A DNA stretch of 64,000 nucleotides from Pseudocercospora fijiensis CIRAD86 (GCF_000340215.1 NW_006921532.1:3389337-3453336); one strand, 5' to 3'; positions 34,401 to 45,943 are shown, counted from the stretch's first letter. A program made the numbers and translations. Notes: generated by a model not told the origin, from the sequence alone.

Positions 34401-37400
34401 GTACGCTGTTCGAGAAACCTATAATAGCTACATATATCTGTTCCTAGCCGCGGTAGCTATTAATCGCGAATTTGCTATAGTCCTTTTTAGCTACTGCCTA
34501 TTAATAGAAAAACGCGACGGCGTCTACTATTATAATATACGAGGAACCGCGTAGCGCCTTAATTATGTCCTCCTATCTAGGGAGCGGGTAAGAGTCCTTA
34601 ACTATAATCTTATTTAGGCCTCGGATGTCTACGACTGCACGGCCCTTACGGACTAGCTTGCCGTCTACTATCGTCGTTTTCTAAACTATAAAGACCGGGA
34701 ACCCGAATTAAGTAGGCTTAGTAGTAAAGGATATCTTTCCTTATACGTATAGCGGGTCGAACGTCTTGTTTACGACCTCCTTATCTAGGGCGTAGAGTAG
34801 ATACGCTACTATAGGGACCTTGTCGTTCTCGTAGCCTAGTTTTAGCGTAACTTCTAGGAAATCGGACTCGGGGATATCTACGGTAGTGCCTTTATCCTTC
34901 TATAGGTCTTCGTACTTTTTTACTACGGCCTCGATAAGTCGTGCCTGCTCCTCGGTACCGTACGTAGTTACGCTATTAAAAAGCTAGGTCTCTTTTACAG
35001 GGTTCGGTAGGTCCGGTAGCGGAAGGCCGGCTACGCCGTAATCTTTAGGCGCGATATAGTAGCAGCCGTAGTAGTTATACTCGCGTATATACCCTATCTT
35101 TGTATATCGCAGTAGAGTCTATAGCTAATCCGTATCGTTACGGACCTATACGAAATTTACTACGGCGTCTATAACGGCGGCGTAGATAGTTAGGGCTTTG
35201 TTCTTAAGTTCCTAGTTTTGCGGGTAGAAGGCTACGTCTCGATCTGTAGGAAGGTCTGTTCTAAACTAGATAGGCACCGAAGTTACTATCTACGGTACTA
35301 GAACGACGTTCTTATCGCTAGAGTGTATAACTATACGGAACTTAACGTAATCTTTACGGCCTACTAGTAGGGGAATCTTCGCTTTTTTACAAGAATTAAT
35401 CGTCGCGGTATAGTATAGCATATCGATTTTAATACCCTCCGGGCCGATAATATCTATCGCTATAAGGAACTTAGCGCTAAGCTCCTTAACGACGTGCACC
35501 TTATAACGCATATAGGCGATAATCTTAGAGCCCTTAACGATTCCCGGTACCTAAAAATCGAGATCTACGTACTCGCTAATATCCGTCGAACCTACGCCCT
35601 TAACCTTTAGTAGAGCTACTAAGCGCTTACGCTCGATATCCGGGCGTATTTAGCGTAGGAAGGCCTTATCGATAAGTAATACTATCGCGCCTATATCTAG
35701 GCAGACCGCGTATTCGGTGCCGTCCTTCTATAGGCGCACGACCGTACGCAAATAATAATAGCCTCGGAACGCGTATCCTCCCTTAACCTTTAGTAATATA
35801 GCGGACTTAATAACCCTAGCGTCCTCCTCTACGCTATCCTTCTTAGGCGTTAGTTCCGTTGCGTACTTAGTACGCCTATAGTCCTATAAGAGATTGTTGC
35901 TATCGAACTTCGCGCTATAATTTAAGTATAAGAACTTTAAAGGCCGTATCGTAGCGAAGGGTTCTATAGCTAGAGGAAGGTACTTACCGACGTATAGGGA
36001 AAAGGGGGATAGCAGCGGCACTTCGCTATAGTATACTAATACGGAGTCCTATAAGGAGGCGTTATTATCTACGTCGTCTAATCTATAGTAGATGTCTACC
36101 TAGTCGTTAAAGTACGCCGGTACGGAGTGTAGGCTTACTAGCCTCGCCGAGTAGCGTAAGCTAGATCGTAGGCGTAAGTATAAACGCGGCTATAGGATAG
36201 ATATAGGCTCTTCGACTAGAGGCTCTAGTACCTGCTTATTAGCGTAATAGTTGCGCAGGGCCTTATTGCCTTAGCGGCCGCGTTCCTACTAACCCTAGGT
36301 ATCGCGTATATCGTTTCGCGTATCCCTATCTTATCGTCGTCTACGATTAGCATTCTTGCTACCGCGTACGTCGTAGCCCCGATTATTATTGCGTAGCTCT
36401 ACCCGATTGTTACGGTTAGAAACGTACTCTTTTTAGCGTCCCTCCCCCGCTAGGGCTTACCTATCGTTTCCTTAATCCCGGCGCTAATACTAGTTTTAAT
36501 TAGTATAGCTACTATTTCTAGGGCGCTTATTACCGTAGCCGCCGGCGTAACCGCGACCTAAATTGTCGCGATATCCGCGTGCTACTACGGCGTACCGATC
36601 GTCGAACCTACTAGCGTAACCGCGACTAGAAGTATCGCGATACGCGCCCGAAGAATCGGCGTACCGGTCGCTATTGCGAGCGTTTCGGTATTATAACTTA
36701 CCGTTATATCTATTGCGGCCTCGTACTATACCGTAGCTATCGGACTATATATATCTACGGCACTATGCTTTATACTTGTCTTTAACGGCTTGTATAAAAA
36801 TGTAAATCGTATCGCTTAGCAAAGGCTTATCGAGCTTGTCCTATAGGCAGGGCTCGAATCGTAACTATGCCTAGTAGAGAAGGGCGTATAGTCTATTAGG
36901 GTCTGTCTCGAGACCTGCCTTATATACGTAGCGGATGCAGTTTATAATAAATTGCTAGGGTACTCTACGGTTACGTACGTCCTATACTATATAGGATTCG
37001 GCGTATAGCTTGTCCTAGGCCTCGACGATAGATCTACTAAACTTGTCCCTTAGTGCCTTGCACTAGCGCTTAATGCCCTCTCCTCCGCGGATAGTGTCGC
37101 GGTTATTGCTCGTTAGCTCGTAGATAAACTATTGCTATACGGCTCTACGTAGGCACTTCGTAAGCTAAGTACGTACTATACGGGCGTAATTAACCGCCGC
37201 GTAGTCGCAAGCTACGTCTAAGAATAGGTATACTAAGGTAAATATAACCTTGTTACCGTACGTATAGATATCCTAGCTATCTAAGTCCGCGTATAGGGCG
37301 TCGGGGTAGAAGTACCCGATATCTATCGGGTCGAACCTCTCTAAGCGCTAAGAACGCTACGGGCTATAATAGGGTAAGCGGCTAAACTAAAAGTTATCGA

Positions 37401-39192
37401 TATAGTACGGGTTAAAGCGGTAACCTCGAGGGCTAAAGTTCCCGCCTTAGGTACTAGAATTACCTAGACTCGGGCTTAGAGGCCCTCCGCTAGCCGCACC
37501 GCCTTAGCTATAGCGGCGTTGTCTAGCCTCGGCGTTGCGTGTTACGTTATAGCGTAACTAATAAGGCTAGGCCTCGACTAGGTTAGGTAGTAGGGCTAAT
37601 AGAACTTGTTTATACAGAACCTATTTATTCAAACCTGTACGCGCGAGGCGCTTAGCTCTTCTAGTGTCTAGCCTGTCTTATACTAAGCTCGAAGGGATGC
37701 TCTAGCGTAACTAGTCGATCTCGTCCCTAATTTTATCCCTAAGTTACTATATTTAGATAACTTGTTAATTTGACAGTTGTCTAAATAGCTAGCGTATCTT
37801 ATTACATAGAACGGCTAGGTTAGCGGCGTTTAGGATTTCGCCGTTAGCGTCTTTAGCGGCCGCGTTAGCGCTAGCGGCGTTCTAGTTCTCGTATACTAGA
37901 ACTTCGCGTAGCGCGCCTTCTCGTAGGCGTTAAGGCTAGGGATTGTCGTAAGCTAGCTACTTGCCGTTTCGCTAGTTTTAGGAGGATAGTCCCGCGCTAG
38001 CATTGCGTATACGCTAGCGGTCCGCGACTAGACGCCTAGCCTCTGTGCCTAGGAAAGCGTCGACTAACCTATTACAGCGCTATATCTACTATCGAGAAGG
38101 TAGGTCTCGCTCGATACTAGGTTCTACGTATACTAAGTCCGTACGCTAGAATTCTAGGTTTATATTTTAGGACATGTCGGCTATATCTTTAGTAGAAGCG
38201 GGTAGGATTAACGGCTCTTATTGTCGGGGCCCTTGCTACTATATCTCGGGACCTCGATACTAAAGCTTAGGACCTAATAGAGAGGACTCTTAGTAAGGCT
38301 TAGTACCTAATAAAAGGGACTCTAGACTGCTCGTAGCCGGAAGCTCCTACTACTCGGGCTTAGGGCTCTATTGCTCCGGAGCTTACTAATTAGGACTCTG
38401 CTGCTCCGTATCCTAGTACTCGGGCTTAGGACCGTGTTACTTAGGACCCTACTGTTTAGGACTCTACTACTTAGGGCCGACTAAAACCGGCGAGGACAGA
38501 TTAGGACTGCTCGGGACCGATAGCTCTAAGGCACTAAGTTCTCGTAGGCCTAGGGGGAACACAATCGGTAAGGACCTATAACGTACATACGTAACACGTC
38601 GTATACTAGCTACTAAAATAGTCCGACGGCGACGTAGCTATAGGCTAGTATCCGGACTTAGACTTGCAGGCACTACTATATCTAGTAAGGGTAGTGCTAG
38701 TTCCGGAGTAGGAGCCGCTAAGTCGTTAGGTCCTATCGTATCTAAAACTGCAAGTTCGTTACGGAGAGCAAGTAGCGTCTTCGCTGCTACCGTAACTAAA
38801 GAGCGGTTAACTGCCTAATCCTAAGGGAAACCGAGGGTAGTACCGCCTCTAGTATCCGAGAGTTTTCGTAGTATATATTCTTCTAGGGGCTAATAATACG
38901 TAGTAATTTTCGTAACGATTGCTATAAGCGGGTCTCTTTACTTCTAGTGCACTAACTTAGCGTAACCGGCGTTAGCTAAGAACTCCTTAAAGCAAAAAGC
39001 GATGTTTAACGAGTAGGCGTCTAAATCGGGGCGTACGGAAGCTAGCGTATTTGTAGAATAAGCGTAGGCTCGGTAATCTTATAAAAATGTAGGATAAGTA
39101 TAGAGTTAAGGAACTAGACTAAAGTCGGGAAACTGTTAGGGTACTTATAGGCTCTTGCCTCGACCGGTGCCCGCTTCGGTAGGTGCTAGTAT
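31438..39192 (-). pseudogene. gag-pol of the outer chromodomain Ty3 element
   Basis: Minus-strand frame of about 2,585 codons, with both borders matching the inner copy (ATA at 39192, TAA ending at 31438). The domain order is the same: gag with Gln/Pro and Arg/Gly repeats, protease near 35.69 kb, RT with the active site at 34341-34330, RNase H about 34.05-33.7 kb, integrase about 33.0-32.3 kb and chromodomain about 31.77-31.64 kb. The second catalytic Asp of the RT is Asn here (codon AAC at 34332-34330), the change expected from RIP on CA of the opposite strand. A stop-free 73-codon remnant (35511-35290) lies between protease and RT. The gene is dead. Confidence 0.9.
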
Positions 39193-39500
39193 AGGGTAAA
39201 CAAACCTAGATAAGGAAGGCGGGCCGCCTAGTCTAGCGATTAGAGGGCTATAGGGCGCCGTCGATTAGAGGGCTATCGGTATATAGCTATATATATGCGG
39301 AAGATAATATACGGAATTTAGAGGACTATCGTAATCGTATCTATATCGAGCGTAGGTAGTTATTATAGTTAGGTAGGTAGGTCGGTACCGCTAGTATAGG
39401 ACCTCGCGGTCGCGTTTCTTAGTTTTTTAAGGTGCCCGTTCGTCTAGTACTTAGGTACTATTCAAACGGATCTAGATCTAACTAAAGCGAAGCTACTAAT

Positions 39501-39608
39501 TGTTACGCGAGGGACGATTAGTAGTTAGGCAATAGTATAGTATTAGTAAGAGTATCTACGGTCCTACGGAAGTATATACAGGCCCGGCGTTCCGTGCCTA
39601 CTATAACA
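39501..39608 (-). repeat. outer element 5' LTR
   Basis: 108-bp LTR with TG and CA ends preserved, partner of 12192-12299. Confidence 0.92.
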
Positions 39609-39613
39609 TTAGT
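39609..39613. repeat. target-site duplication of the outer LTR element (right copy)
   Basis: TTAGT, identical to 12187-12191. Confidence 0.93.
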
Positions 39614-39900
39614 ATAGAAGAAGTAGTCCGCATAGTCGTTAACCTAATAGACGCTACCTTACGGTAGGTCCTTAGCGTCAATCCGACTAAGAACCTAGTC
39701 TATAAGTAATATATTAGCTTCTTCGAAGTCTTTATTAGACTAGATATTAGTAATAGAAGTCTATAGGACTAGCGGATTATATTCCTATAGGTCGACTCTA
39801 CCCCTACGAGAAACCTCTACTCGCTAGCTAAAAACTAAATAGCGGCAGGTAAATAATACCTTTGTTAGCTCCTTTAATAGTTGTATAGGTATTAGTAGAC
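39614..39900 (-). pseudogene. transposon gene B, 5' part
   Basis: On the minus strand a frame including NKDFEEANILLID and VNDYADYFFYTN runs up to the insertion point and continues in phase into FDNKRLLLDK at 12191. The beginning is unclear; the region 39900-40230 has open but ambiguous frames on both strands. The function is unknown. With the 3' part it forms the second protein of the DNA transposon. Confidence 0.5.
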
Positions 39901-40699
39901 GTTGCGAGAGGCTCCGAGATCTAGTATTTAGTCGAGAAGTTAGCTTATACTACTAAATAGCAGCATTGCGTATAGTATTCGCCGCCTTAGGTAGAGAAGG
40001 GAACGCATTAAAGCCTCGTACCGTACTCGTAGTTAAACTCGTAGTAGCAGCAGCGGCAGTAGCTACGGCTACTACTAACGGCTCGCGTATAAATCGCTCG
40101 GTTAGTAGATTAGGGTTCTTAAGACTATATTAGTTATAGAATGCGTATACTTTTAATAGTATTACATAGTTAGCGCCGGTAATAGTACAAAAGGTACCCT
40201 AGACAGGCATTGTTAGTAGTAGAACTAAGGTAGAACTATAGTAGTAGTATAGAGGTAGAACAAGATAGGAATTAAAAGATTAAGAAGGAAATAGAACTGA
40301 AATAAGCGACTCGCGGCCGGCTCGCGGCCGGCTCGCAAATCCCTTATTTTAGATTAGTATATATTATTTGCAAACTTAATCAATCTAGCCCCGGTATTCG
40401 CCCTACCTAACGTCTAATTACGAGCTGCTAATAGCTTGTCTAACTCTATTAGTTTAGGCCCTAACCCTGTAGCTATATGCTCGGCAATTAGCTGTCGAAG
40501 AAGTAAGTATACCTAGCGGTAAACTCGCTCTCTATCGCTATTATTCTCGCTACTACTAACTAGATACGAGAAGCCGCGAGTCTACAATGCTATCTAACAC
40601 TAAGTAAGCGTAGCCTCGGGCAGGTAGGCTTTAAGATCTAGGAATTAGCGAGTCTATTAGCGAGTCTATAGCGAGTCTATAGCGAGTACTATAGAATCT
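39901..40699. other. RIP-mutated interval of the DNA transposon
   Basis: Lies between transposon gene B and the transposase. It includes a GC-rich triplicated CTCGCGGCCGG-type repeat at about 40305-40335 and runs of the GCGAGTCTAT motif at 40640-40690. No gene could be assigned with confidence. Confidence 0.4.
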
Positions 40700-41987
40700 A
40701 ATATATACCGAATCCTTAAAGGTCTTGCTCTATATTATCAAGTACGCTATTAGGCATAGGAATACCTTAATAAGAATGCCCGCTTAGCTCTAGATAATAG
40801 TATAGAATATACGGAATACCTAGTACGACGTATAGTCGATTAGCCTGCTTCCTAATCCGATAGCTATTCTAGAGGTAAACAAATTCGAGGACTTTATAGC
40901 GTATAATTAGTATATAGACTGCAAGGAAGGCAATCCGATCGGCTAGCAATTTAGTATCGTATAGTAACTCGCGTAGCAACTCGTAAAAATAGCCCCTCTA
41001 GCTATTTAATGCGGGTGCTTGCTAGCGCTACTATACCTCGATCCGCTAGTTTATCTTGCTCGTACTGTATTTAAAGCAGTCTTCGAAAGCTAGTAGTTCT
41101 AGTTCTAGTTCCGGATCCGGGTTACTACGAGTCGTAAGGCGAGTCGCAAGGCGAGTCGTATAGTAAGCGTCCGCAGCTAGAATCGTTTCCGCCCTACGGT
41201 CTAATCGGATAATCTATAGCATTACACTACTATTCTTAATCGTTGCAATATATTAAGCGAGTACGGATATAGCTATACGGCTAGTAATCCCTACGTAGAC
41301 CTAGATAATATAACGCGAGTAGACATTAATAGCTACGTAGATCTGTATCCCCTAATACTCGAATTTATAGTAAGCATCTATTAATATTGCGTAGCTAGGG
41401 CCTAGTATAACAATCGCTCTATAGTGCTCTCGCGCCCGCTCGCGGCGGACTCGCAACCCTTTAGGATTTAGTAAGCAAGCTATACGATATAGCCGATCTC
41501 TACTAATAATATTGTATTTAGACCTAATATAGGTATATAGGTGCCGTCGGCCGAAGGACTCTACTATAGACTTCTCGAGCTCTTCCTATAAGACCTCTAC
41601 TATCTCCTCTTCCGCTTCTATCTATCTATCTCGCGATAATGCCTTCTTTAATCTAAGCTCTTAACGTATCTGTTAATATCTCTGCTAGCTAATATTAAAT
41701 CTATCTATCTTTAGTACTTTAACCGCTTCTTTATTAGTTAAGCGTAAAGCGGAGAAGGTATATACGACTCGGATCTTTAGTACCTCGATATTATTAACTC
41801 GGTTATAGTAAGCGTAATAGCTATAATTAACCCCCTATTCCTTAAGCCTCCGACAAAGCGTAGAAAGAGCTATCTAGTAACTAGTCTCTTATATAAGTTA
41901 CTATAGGATTTCGCCTTATATAGTACCGCTATTGACTTATAAGGTTATCTAAGCCCTCTATAGCGAGAGATCGATACGTAGAGGCAT
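40700..41987 (-). pseudogene. integrase-core (DDE) transposase of the DNA transposon
   Basis: The minus-strand frame starts at a preserved ATG (41987-41985) and can be followed to about 40.7 kb with only TAA/TAG breaks. An N-terminal helix-turn-helix-like region contains LSTLCRRLKE (about 41.88 kb), then a second one (RLTNKEAVKVLKIDRF). The catalytic core follows. LIDAYYKFEY supplies the first Asp (about 41.38 kb), AINVYSRYI is the usual second strand, RLDRRAET contains the second Asp (about 41.20 kb) and a RIEV segment (about 41.0 kb) has the Glu. The same order occurs in the integrase-core-domain proteins common in fungal genomes. It would cut and join the transposon ends. RIP stops make it inactive, and the C-terminal end is uncertain. 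Confidence 0.75.
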
Positions 41988-42069
41988 TTTACGAGTCAAC
42001 AGCGAGTATAGTACGAGGGCAAACATAGAAAGTTGGTCGTAGAGGTAGGCTAGTAGAGGAGGCGGTGAG

Positions 42070-42098
42070 AACCTCCATTGACAATCTGGTATGTATGG
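42070..42098 (-). repeat. right terminal inverted repeat
   Basis: Reverse complement matches 10533-10561 at 28 of 29 bases. It marks the right border of the nest. Unmutated host sequence follows directly. Confidence 0.9.
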
Positions 42099-42324
42099 GC
42101 CTCCCTATCACAGGGGATCGTGGTGATGTAAACGCACCTTGCTCCTCGAGTCCTTATCCGCCTACACGCTCGCCTACGCCTACACGCTACGCTACATGTA
42201 CGCCACGCACTCGCGTGGACTTGTGTAGCTTGCACAATTTACATTGATCTCTAACTATTTCTTCGAGCCGGCAAATCAGTGTGGTCAAACACTCTCGAGA
42301 TTGATATCATGGATTGCTCCAAAT
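42099..42324. other. 3' flank of SEA4, with short CCTACACGCT repeats
   Basis: Host sequence between the transposon end and the SEA4 stop codon. It contains GCCTACACGCT-like short direct repeats at about 42160-42195. It should hold the SEA4 3' UTR and terminator. No gene seen. Confidence 0.45.
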
Positions 42325-45153
42325 CTATTTGACTGTGCATAAGCAATCGCAACCTGGCACCGGGCACTTCTCGTGCTTCTTGAACCACAGCATCGCATGG
42401 TCTGCATGGAAGCCATGCTCACAGCTTACACAGAATGTCAAGAATTTTGCCATCATCTCATTGAGCTTCTGCAACTCCTTCGCTCCCCCACGACGATTTG
42501 GATCTGGTGTGCCGAGCCACTTCTTGCATATTCCACAACGAGGCATATGTCTTCCACACTTGGGACAAACGATGCCCGCTGCAATCGCAGCAGTGCCCTT
42601 GGCGACGGAGGGAGGGGTTGAGATTCGGGGTGAGCTGTTCCGGCCATCATATTTGGTCAGTGCGAGCTGACAGTGACTACACTGCAGAGTAACGCTTGCC
42701 CGTGGGACTTGAAGCAGACTGCGCCCTTCTGGAGTCCTTGCCATGAGACTATGCTGCACGATGAATTGACTTCGATGCGTGAAGGCCTGCCACTATTGCG
42801 GAGAAGTGCACGAGTCAGCAAGTGTTCCTAATCCTATGCATGAGCCAACACTTACGCTTTGCATTTGCATCCAATATGTTTCCTTCCACATGTCCCAACG
42901 CACATCGTCCACATACGCAGGATTCGTGAACGCGGTCGCCAAGACGGCTGTCTGCAAGTCGTTCGTTCGAGTCAAGTAGGATTGGAACAAATCCATAGCT
43001 TGTTCGCCGAGGCCGGTCAACAGCACTCCTTCCAAGTCTCCATTCTTAATAGCCCTGGCAGTCTCACTTTGAATGAATCCTCGAAGCTCTGTATCGTTGA
43101 GATACTTCAATCCCAGTGCTACACGATAACCGAGATGTAAATAATTTGTTTTCATCACATCGCGCCAGTTACCTGTCAGAAGGAAAGTGAGCAAGGCTTT
43201 CAAGGCTGGATCGTCAGTGTCTGCAGCCATCCACTGGCACATCTCTCTCTGATCCTCATTAATAGTGTCCGAGGCAAGCAGCGCACCAAGGCCGATGTTG
43301 GGTACCGTTTTGCTGCGAATTAAGGAGCGAAGCATATTGAGGGCCACGTGCTTGTAGTCATGCAGTACCGCTTGGACGATGGCTCGGTAGTAAAGACCAC
43401 GGTCGATGAGTTCCTGGCACTCTTCTTCCAAGGTTTCCACGGTGTACTTCCAGCCACACATCTCAAGACAAAGCTGTCGATGATCTGGAAAGTTTGTTCT
43501 CTCGCCGCTGAATTGAGGTAGATTTCTCGACGCTGCAAGATCTGCTATTGCATCCCCAACCTTGCCAGACAAGGGAGAGAGGGAGCGATTTGTATTATTT
43601 TCAATCTTCTCGGTGCACACGGCCCCTACACCCACGAAACTAAGATCAAGTCTCTGGTGCTCAGCTATCATGCCACCATTGGCAGCTTGCAAACGGAAAC
43701 GATCGATGATGTCCCACAGCTGCTCGAGTTGCCAGTTGCCGCTCACAATGCTCTTGTTTAGGAGGCAGTCGAATAGGTAGCCGCGGCGGCATCGTTCACG
43801 TTGGATGCTTGATGTAGAAAGCATGCCCGCGAGCTGTGGCGAGCCCAAGTCGCAGGTGAATTTCTCGTCTTCGCCTCTGCCATTCTGGAGCTCGCCATTG
43901 TAATCCAGAGGGCCAAAATCTTCTGCAGTGCGCTGCTGTTCGTACGGCGCTTGGGGTCTTGAGTAGTCCACAGGCGACTTTGCTTCCAGAATCGACACGC
44001 TGTCAAAGGCCAGGCTCAAATCATGTCTCGGTGTCACGGTTGCGTGCTGCACCGTGAATGGCACACGCAGCTGGGCAACGCCTCTATTCGGGCGCAGCGC
44101 AAGCACCTTCTGCTCTGAGTCTTCTGCACCCCCAAGGATCCAGTCAAAGGCTATCAACCGAGCACTGTCCGCCGCATCTTTTGCGTCATGGGACGGTCGT
44201 TGCACATTTCTCGACTGTGTTACGTATCGATTTTGCGTCCAAAGCGTGCCTATGTGCTGACTTGTGGGAAAATATTCTGATCCTCGAAGCAAAGAAGTGT
44301 GACCTTCAACCATATCTATGACCTTCAATTCACCACGACTTGAGCAGATAGCGAGTCGACCTCGCCGTTGACCCGAGTAACGTAGACTCCATACAGTGGC
44401 AGGCTGAGAATTGTCCACGGCAGGCTGAAATTCGAAAAGCGCTCCTCCGCCACCTGAGCCATTCTGCGAAATCCAGCGCTTGTCCCATACCGTCACCGAG
44501 GATTCTCCTGTGGACCCAGCAGTAGCGAAGCAGTTCTCATCCAAAGGGTCAATAGCGATATTGTTGACATTTCGCGTGCTCACTTGTGCAGTGCTGTTGC
44601 TACCAAAATAGCCATCTCGCAGGTCATAAAGCCGGATGTACGATCGCTGAGCAGCCACAATAAGCTCTTGTGGCTGTCCTGGGAAAAAGCGGACACTTGA
44701 TACGACTTCAGCTGGACACAGCCTTCTGACGGGTTCCTGGCTTGATGAATCGATCGTGCCGTCGTAGATATTCAGACAATTGTCGGAACGAGTCTTGTCC
44801 AATGCCACCGCCAGCCAATTTTGTGTGCTGAGTGCAATCGAGTTACATTTGCGCTGCTGCTTCAGCTTGAAGTTGGCGACAGTCTCAGATGGTCTGGCGT
44901 CTTCGCTGAGCCTGATAAGACACGCACTGCCAGAGACCAAACCCAAGGCCACGATCTCCTCGTCCGTCTTCGACCAGTCAAAGGCGCCGAAGTTCGGCAG
45001 TCTACCATACTTGGCAACCGCGTGGAATTTGATGCGTTCATTGTTCCGATGGTCGATTTCGTTCAAGGTGATGCTTTGATCGGTAACATCAACAAGGAGG
45101 AATTTCTCTCTATCGCCGGTCGAGAACGGCGACCATCGCACCGCCGCTTCCAT
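42325..45153 (-). CDS. SEA4: SEA/GATOR2 complex subunit Sea4/Mio (WD40 + C-terminal zinc module)
   Basis: Two exons (45153-42856 and 42792-42325) around a 63-nt intron (GTAAGT...ATAG) give 921 residues. Sea4 (Mio in animals) is a scaffold subunit of SEACAT/GATOR2, which counters the GATOR1/SEACIT inhibitor of TORC1 at the vacuole in response to amino acids. Residues 1 to about 330 are WD40 repeats, beginning MEAAVRWSPFSTGDREKFLL. An alpha-solenoid follows. The C-terminus from 804 has the Cys/His pairs CSHC, CPKC, CGIC, CVSC, HADH and CPVPGCDC of the Mio zinc-ribbon/RING-like module. The open frame extends upstream of 45153 without another ATG, and the conserved N-terminus starts at this Met. 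The splice junction restores the conserved WQAFTHRSQF segment. The gene is intact and unmutated although transposons lie about 0.2 kb downstream and 0.5 kb upstream. Confidence 0.92.
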
Positions 45154-45660
45154 CAGCGCGCTCTTCTCGCGACGTACACGCGGACATCGTCCACAAAGCT
45201 GCGTATTAGGCGTCGGCCAGTCGGAAATGGGCAAAGAGCGAGCAGATGTGATGCTGGAAGCGAACTTGTGCTCCACCGCGAAGGCGGGCGCTGTGCAGAG
45301 CCTTGCGGGTAAATACTCAAATGGGACACATTGGCATGGTAATTACTCGGATGGGATCGGATTGGCAACATTGGCTAGCATTTCTCAAATGGGAATATTC
45401 TAGTACATTGGCATAGACATTAGCATAGTAATTACTCGGATGGTAAACATTGGCACAGTAATTACCTGCATAGCATTATACCATTTTTATTAATTTCTAT
45501 ATTTATAAAGCCTTACTAAGTATATAGAAAAGCGGCAAAGAGAATTATACTCTAAGTAGTATACTCTAAATATCTTCTAACTAGGTACGCAGGTAGTAGA
45601 TAGAAGGATATTACTAGGGAGTAGGGGAGGGAGTTAGAGGATAGTATATAGAATAGGTAG
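45154..45660. promoter_or_regulatory. SEA4 upstream region with direct repeats, ending at an LTR element
   Basis: Only about 510 bp separate the SEA4 start from the next retrotransposon. Positions 45305-45475 keep normal CA/TG content and contain repeated words: TAATTACTCGGATGG at about 45340-45354 and 45429-45443, a partial third TAATTAC at 45459, and several ACATTGGCA/ATTGGCATRG copies. From about 45480 to 45660 the sequence is AT-rich and RIP-like. The repeats could be promoter elements or a decayed tandem array. Confidence 0.5.
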
Positions 45661-45664
45661 ATAT
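45661..45664. repeat. probable 4-bp target duplication ATAT (left copy)
   Basis: ATAT precedes the left LTR, and ATAT follows the right LTR at 57887-57890. It is short and of low complexity, so support is moderate. Confidence 0.55.
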
Positions 45665-45943
45665 TATTAGCTAGTAACCGGCCCTATACCTATAGGCCAG
45701 TTTTAAGCCTATATAAGAGGCCTCCTTCTGCATTATAGATAGATTATCAACCTCGTATAGCATATTGTTTATATTACACTTCTATAATGCCTATATTGTA
45801 GGGCTCTAGTTATTAGCCTAAGCGACAGTCTCGTTATCCTATCTTGCTAAACATAGCTACCTATATTGCTATAGGTTATATTACCCTCGGTAGCCTATAC
45901 TATTGCTATAAGTAGTAGTAGTAGTGTTAGTTTCCGTCCTTTA
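45665..45943 (+). repeat. 5' LTR (279 bp)
   Basis: Begins TATTAGC (probably TGTTAGC before RIP) and ends CCTTTA. Its match with 57608-57886 has only transition-type differences where I compared them. A TATATAAG box at 45710-45717 followed by a pyrimidine-rich segment is a likely promoter. Confidence 0.9.
45710..45717 (+). promoter_or_regulatory. TATA box in the 5' LTR
   Basis: TATATAAG lies 45 bp inside the LTR and is repeated in the 3' LTR. It is placed as expected for the U3 promoter of the element. Confidence 0.6.

Larger units (their letters stand above)
12192..39608 (-). mobile_element. outer Ty3/gypsy chromodomain element (13.5 kb), interrupted
   Basis: Two 108-bp LTRs (12192-12299 and 39501-39608) differ at five sites, all C/T or G/A. 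Both are flanked by TTAGT. The LTRs have TGTTA/TAACA ends, the TG/CA borders partly changed to TA by RIP. Genes run on the minus strand, so the 5' LTR is the right one. A polypurine tract GGACGGGGG (minus) abuts the left LTR. After subtracting the inner element and one TCGTC copy the element is about 13.5 kb: a gag-pol frame (39192-31438) followed by an extra large ORF that the inner element has split. Coding is destroyed by RIP, including Asp to Asn in the RT active site. Confidence 0.95.
10533..42098. mobile_element. DNA transposon with 29-bp TIRs, split by nested LTR elements
   Basis: The two ends are inverted copies: 10533-10561 and 42070-42098 match at 28 of 29 positions when one is reverse complemented, the single difference being T versus C at position 11. 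Removing the inserted LTR element and one target duplication leaves about 4.14 kb (10533-12191 plus 39614-42098). The remnant carries three RIP-damaged genes: a plus-strand Cys-rich/coiled-coil gene on the left, a minus-strand Gln-rich gene split by the LTR insertion, and a minus-strand integrase-core transposase on the right. RIP damage starts sharply just inside the left TIR. I could not find a convincing target-site duplication, so the exact outer ends may be a few bases off. Confidence 0.8.

Noticed and set aside
10533..42098. Target-site duplication for the DNA transposon
   Set aside because: Flanks GAGCT and GCCTC are not direct repeats. A TA/TG reading inside the TIR is possible but ad hoc.
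42050..42247. Short ORFs on both strands at the right transposon border
   Set aside because: They span the TIR and low-complexity CCTACACGCT repeats, and have no homology or gene-like structure.
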